NCBI GenBank assembly: GCA_016744295.1
Contig: JADGEQ010000033.1
Span: forward strand, 16,455-80,454
Source: Desulfobacteraceae bacterium
GTDB taxonomy: Bacteria > Desulfobacterota > Desulfobacteria > Desulfobacterales > Desulfobacteraceae
Length of the DNA stretch: 64,000 nucleotides
Direction: 5' to 3'
In this document: in pieces, positions 60,390 to 64,000 of the stretch
Position numbering within the stretch: position 1 is the first letter of the stretch
Layout: the number at the start of each line of letters is the position of its first letter
Notes under the pieces: model-generated
The model's database searches: none
Seen by the model: the letters and a program-made list of their open reading frames with translations, nothing else
What the model was told of the DNA's origin: nothing
Translations under genes and position numbers: made by a program

Positions 60390-61430
60390 ATGTATAAAAT
60401 GAAATGGATAGCAAATATCACGGGCATCACACTATTTTTAACCCTTAGTTTTTTTTCCATGACCTGGGCCCAGGAATCCGGTGATTTAAAAGATGAGATG
60501 ACTTCAGGTTTTTACTATACCATACAGAAAGGGGATACCCTCTGGGACCTGTCCCAAAAATTTTATAGCTCCCAATGGGATTGGCCCGGACTCTGGGAAA
60601 TGAACAAGGAAATCAAAAACCCCCACTGGATCTACCCCGGGAAAAAAATCCGAATTTTCTTAAAAGCAGACGCCGCCAAAGCCGCCGGGGTACAAGCACC
60701 ACCAGAACCCATAAAGAAACAGGCACCTCCAATTTCGCCTTCCTTTACCTACCCAGAAATGAGCCATATAGGATTTATCAAAAAAAAAGTTGTACCCTCC
60801 CTTGGGCGCATCATCCGGGAAAAAGACGGCAACCTGATGATATCAGCCAATGATATTATTTTTATCAACCCCACAGGAGCCGGCAGCCTGATGCCCGGGA
60901 AAAGTTACCAGATCTTTGACACACAAAAAATAAAAGAACGACTAAATGGTCAGCAGTTTACCGGTATCAAGCATCTGATCAAAGCAGAAATTAAAATTCT
61001 TGAGCACAATGGAGACTATGCAACGGCCATTATCACCAATTCCTATCGGGATGCCAGTGTGGATGACAGAATCATGGCCTATTATAAACGAGAGACCGTG
61101 CTCTCTGTCCAGGAAAATCCGGATCCCATTGATGCTGCAATTATTTGTTCAGAAGATAATACCGTCCTAATCAATGATTTCAGAATCGCCTTTATCAACA
61201 GGGGCAAACAGGACAATGTCCGGCCCGGCCACATCTATTCGGTGATGCAGGATAATGAATCCTCCTTTGGCACCTCCCATTCCATCTGGCCTGGAAAAGC
61301 CAAAAACAACATTTCTCTGGCTCCTTTGACTTCAGGGAAACTGATTGTGCTGCACACAGAAAAAAATTCTTCCACGATAATGATTCTGTCTTCCAAGAGG
61401 GATATTTATCCAGGGGATATGGTCAACTGA
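60390..61430 (+). CDS. LysM-domain envelope protein
   Basis: This 346-residue exported protein has a signal peptide (about 6-25, ending MTWAQES), then a LysM peptidoglycan-binding domain: FYYTIQKGDTLWDLSQKFYS, then GLWEMNKEIKNPHWIYPGKK. The remaining 260 residues are beta-rich and of unknown fold. The start chosen is the second ATG, preceded by GGGAGAT; the first in-frame ATG (60369) is 7 codons upstream with a weaker site. Its end overlaps the convergent GspE-type gene by 25 nt. No function is assigned. Confidence 0.85.
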   Translation: MYKMKWIANITGITLFLTLSFFSMTWAQESGDLKDEMTSGFYYTIQKGDTLWDLSQKFYSSQWDWPGLWEMNKEIKNPHWIYPGKKIRIFLKADAAKAAGVQAPPEPIKKQAPPISPSFTYPEMSHIGFIKKKVVPSLGRIIREKDGNLMISANDIIFINPTGAGSLMPGKSYQIFDTQKIKERLNGQQFTGIKHLIKAEIKILEHNGDYATAIITNSYRDASVDDRIMAYYKRETVLSVQENPDPIDAAIICSEDNTVLINDFRIAFINRGKQDNVRPGHIYSVMQDNESSFGTSHSIWPGKAKNNISLAPLTSGKLIVLHTEKNSSTIMILSSKRDIYPGDMVN

Positions 61431-63244
61431 TCCCAGGTAACCCGCAGAATTTCCTGGTAGGTGGTCTGGCCTTCCAGCATTTTTTTAATCCCATTCTGGC
61501 GCAGCAGGGTTAATCCTTCTTCAACGGCTTTGGCCCTGAGATCATCCAGACTGGCTTCGTTGGAGGTCATGCCCTTGAGGGATTCTGAATAGGGAAGAAT
61601 TTCATAAATTCCGGTTCGACCTTTATAACCGGTATTCCGGCATTTCACACATCCCTTCCCATGGGAGAGCAAAATAGGCCCCTTCTGGTCAACAATGATC
61701 CCCAGATCTGCCAATTCCCGGGCATCCATTTCAAAGGTCTGGGCACAATCCGGACAGATTTTTCTGACCAGGCGCTGGGCAACAATTCCGTTCAACGAAG
61801 AATGGACAAGATAGGGGGGAATTCCAAGATCCAGCAACCGGAAAACCGTTGAAACTGCGTCATTTGTGTGGAGGGTGGACAAAACCAGGTGGCCTGTCAA
61901 GGCGGCCTGAACCGCTGCCTGGGCAGTTTCAAGATCCCTGATCTCCCCCACCATGATGATATCCGGATCCTGGCGGAGAATATTTCGCAAAACAGAATCA
62001 AAGGTGACATTAATGGCCGTCTGAACAGCAATCTGATTAAACTCTTCATGGATCATTTCGATGGGGTCTTCAATGGTGGTGATATTCACCTCTGGGGAAG
62101 AAAGCATGCGAAGACTGGAATAAAGGGTGGTTGATTTTCCCGAACCCGTCGGCCCTGTCACCAGAACAATGCCAAAGGGCATGCCAATCAGCCGTTTATA
62201 CCGTTCAAAATCATCCTTAAAAAAACCCAGCATATCAAGGTCCTGGAACAAAATATCCGGGTCCATTATCCTCATGACCACCTTTTCCCCAAAGGCCACC
62301 GGAATGGTAGAAACCCTGATTTCGACCTCGGTATCCTTCTTTCCCATTTTAATCCGGCCATCCTGGGGTCTTCTTTTCTCGGCCATGTCCAATCCGGAAA
62401 GGGTTTTAATCCGGCTGACCACGGCATTGTGAAGCTTTTTGGGCAGTTTGTAGACCGTATGGAGGGCACCGTCAATGCGCATTCTCACCAAACAGATTTC
62501 CCGTTTGGGCTCAATATGAATATCACTGGCCTTTTGATCAAAGGAATAGGAAAACAGATGATTGACCGCATTGACAATATGCTGATCCGTGGCGGGCATG
62601 TCATCCAAAGAGGCCATACTGACAAATTGTTCAAGATTTCCCAGGTCAATCCCTTTTTGTGAAAACAGATCTTCCGCCGCTGATATGGAATAATGAAACC
62701 CAAAAAACTCATTGATCAACTTTTTAATGTCTGACTTTGAACTGACAATGGGCTTTACCTTCAATTTTGAAACCATCTCCACATCCTTAATGGCCTCATA
62801 ATTGAATGGATCTGGGGTTGCCACCACCAGTTTGCCTGCCTCCACTCTTAACGGCAGCAAAAGATGCTTTAATGCAAAGGATTTTGAGATGGTGCCTGTG
62901 ACAAGGTTCAGTTCCAGCTTCAAGGGATCAATTTTGATATATTCAAGATGATAGGCCTTGGCAATGGCCTTATAAATCAAATCTTCATCAATAATTTTCC
63001 CTGGCAAACCCGCACGCTCAATTTTTAAGTATAAAACAACATCGATAAAGGGAATCTGAAGAATGGCTCTTTTTTTGGCAACCCCTGTCAAAAATTTATC
63101 CTCTCCCTGCCCCCACAAAATATCTTTGATCTTTTTTTCCCTGGCCATCAATTCCTTGGCCTGCACTGTTGAAATTAATTTTGCAGCAAGAAGTATTTTA
63201 CAAATATTGGTGGAAGAAAATCTTGGATTTCTCTGATCCTGCAT
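61406..63244 (-). CDS. GspE/PilB-family assembly ATPase
   Basis: This 612-residue export ATPase is the second of its kind in the window. It has an N-terminal GspE-N type domain (about 10-160, with a LVVATPDPFNYEAIKDVEMV block) and Walker A VTGPTGSGKSTTLYSSL. Walker B is QDPDIIMVGEIRDLE, and a C-terminal four-cysteine zinc module has CPDCAQTF and CVKCRNTGYKG. It energises type IV pili or type II secretion; no pilin or secretin genes are here. The two ATPases differ enough in their N-termini to serve different systems or steps. Confidence 0.93.
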   Translation of the reverse strand: MQDQRNPRFSSTNICKILLAAKLISTVQAKELMAREKKIKDILWGQGEDKFLTGVAKKRAILQIPFIDVVLYLKIERAGLPGKIIDEDLIYKAIAKAYHLEYIKIDPLKLELNLVTGTISKSFALKHLLLPLRVEAGKLVVATPDPFNYEAIKDVEMVSKLKVKPIVSSKSDIKKLINEFFGFHYSISAAEDLFSQKGIDLGNLEQFVSMASLDDMPATDQHIVNAVNHLFSYSFDQKASDIHIEPKREICLVRMRIDGALHTVYKLPKKLHNAVVSRIKTLSGLDMAEKRRPQDGRIKMGKKDTEVEIRVSTIPVAFGEKVVMRIMDPDILFQDLDMLGFFKDDFERYKRLIGMPFGIVLVTGPTGSGKSTTLYSSLRMLSSPEVNITTIEDPIEMIHEEFNQIAVQTAINVTFDSVLRNILRQDPDIIMVGEIRDLETAQAAVQAALTGHLVLSTLHTNDAVSTVFRLLDLGIPPYLVHSSLNGIVAQRLVRKICPDCAQTFEMDARELADLGIIVDQKGPILLSHGKGCVKCRNTGYKGRTGIYEILPYSESLKGMTSNEASLDDLRAKAVEEGLTLLRQNGIKKMLEGQTTYQEILRVTWDQLTISPG

Positions 63245-63399
63245 CTTGATTTCACCTCATAATAGAGAAAAAAAATTAAGTTCACTTCTTGTCTTATACG
63301 TGATCTGCAATCGGATTGTAAAGATTTTAGGGTCCTGCTGACAAATAAATTTTAGGGCAATTCCATTTAGACGTAAAGATTAAGACTCTGGGGAAATGA

Positions 63400-63431
63400 A
63401 ACCTGGGGAAAAAAATATTTGATCCCAGGTT
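63400..63431. repeat. Inverted repeat in spacer
   Basis: AACCTGGG and CCCAGGTT form a perfect 8-bp stem around a 16-nt AT-rich loop in the 278-nt gap upstream of the GspE-type gene. It may be a terminator for the leftward GNAT gene or a protein site; there is no U-tract in the needed direction. Confidence 0.35.
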
Positions 63432-63522
63432 CCATTGTCGAATAACATTTTAGATTCAATAAAAACTTCGGGATATTTTTTCAAGAAAAGAACATATCAA
63501 CTCCCGAAGTGAGGGGTATTCT

Positions 63523-64000
63523 TTACTCTCGCCAATGCTCTGGTTGATTCAGTACATCTGAACATTGCACTGCTCCTTTTATTCTTCCAATAATTCCAGA
63601 ACATAATTCCTGGACCATCCAGGCACCTGCATGTTCTTCAGGTATGTGATATGGGGCTTGGAAACCAAGAGCTCCTGCCGGAATGAAACCAGTACGAGGA
63701 TAATATCCAGGATGTCCTAAAACAAAGACTAATTCCACACCTGAATCCTTTAATAAATTCAATCCTTCTCTAATAAGTTGGCTTCCAATTCCCTTATTTT
63801 GAAAATCAGGAAGAATAGCGAGGGGTGCAAGTATCTGTGCTGAAACAGGTTCCATCGTTTGTATGATTTTTACCTTTGTATAGAGGATATGCCCCACTAT
63901 TTTTTCACCCTCAATAGCCACAAGTGAAAATAATGGCATTGCTGTTTTATCATTAAATAGTCCCTTAACGAGCTCAGCGATTTCCGGCCCTTTTTTTTCT
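63523..64000 (-). CDS. GNAT N-acetyltransferase (YhbS-like), 5' end outside window
   Basis: The open frame continues to the window edge: 20 further in-frame codons (KKGPEIAELVKGLFNDKTA) precede the internal ATG at 63939, so the gene starts beyond base 64000. The GNAT core is clear: LVAIEGEKIVGHILYTKVKI, the acetyl-CoA pyrophosphate loop PDFQNKGIGSQLIREGL, and VLGHPGYYPRTGF, a YhbS mark. It transfers acetyl to an unknown small molecule or protein. It is read leftward toward a 278-nt gap. Confidence 0.9.
   Translation of the reverse strand, partial: EKKGPEIAELVKGLFNDKTAMPLFSLVAIEGEKIVGHILYTKVKIIQTMEPVSAQILAPLAILPDFQNKGIGSQLIREGLNLLKDSGVELVFVLGHPGYYPRTGFIPAGALGFQAPYHIPEEHAGAWMVQELCSGIIGRIKGAVQCSDVLNQPEHWRE

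Overview
This 64 kb window looks like a chromosomal segment of a Gram-negative, anaerobic-type deltaproteobacterium, most likely a sulfate reducer of the Desulfobacteraceae group (Desulfobacterota). I infer this from gene content and protein style: a full Tol-Pal operon, a FmdB-type zinc ribbon next to groESL, FolE2 in place of FolE, a PssA/Psd pair, HflKC, two GspE/PilB-type ATPases, MotAB, and many TTG or GTG starts. No 16S gene is present, so the assignment is inference.

Region 1 (1-10.7 kb) is an envelope-polysaccharide locus read leftward. It holds a tight operon of nucleotide-sugar enzymes (hexapeptide acyltransferases, two DegT/DnrJ aminotransferases, an epimerase, a Gfo/Idh/MocA oxidoreductase), then two GDP-mannose 4,6-dehydratase family genes and the stump of a glycosyltransferase. 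Region 2 (5.5-8.4 and 10.7-14.6 kb) is a graveyard of mobile DNA that cuts through this locus: an IS200-like element, two IS5-family copies, a remnant of another DDE transposase, a fused IS630/IS1595 wreck and the 3' part of a group II intron reverse transcriptase. A broken EPS-type MarR regulator with a clear palindromic promoter lies among them.

Region 3 (14.6-50.3 kb) is dense core genome: OmpA-like and LPP20-like envelope proteins, M18 aminopeptidase, S13 D-Ala-D-Ala carboxypeptidase, folE2-ttcA-rpoZ-greA, pssA-psd, tsaB-lon, pilD, cheX-like, HU, a PilZ protein, exonuclease I, rplM-rpsI, then a bactofilin-centred group (bactofilin, M99 carboxypeptidase, a bitopic coiled-coil protein, a Csd6-like YkuD protein) joined to ruvCAB. 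The complete tolQRAB-pal-cpoB set, groESL, a 31-codon AURKAIP1/COX24-like gene and hflKC follow.

Region 4 (50.3-64 kb) starts with tRNA-Ser(GGA) and a decayed second copy of it. It continues with dnaX-ybaB-recR, a YkgJ cluster protein, a GspE-type ATPase with an HDOD protein, motAB with a degenerate HD-GYP response regulator, an HD phosphohydrolase, a LysM protein, a second GspE-type ATPase and a GNAT acetyltransferase that runs off the right end.

The most interesting system is the bactofilin/Csd4-like/Csd6-like/bitopic-protein cluster at 32.0-36.1 kb. It looks like a cell-curvature machine of the kind known from Helicobacter pylori, packaged as one translationally coupled unit downstream of ruvCAB.
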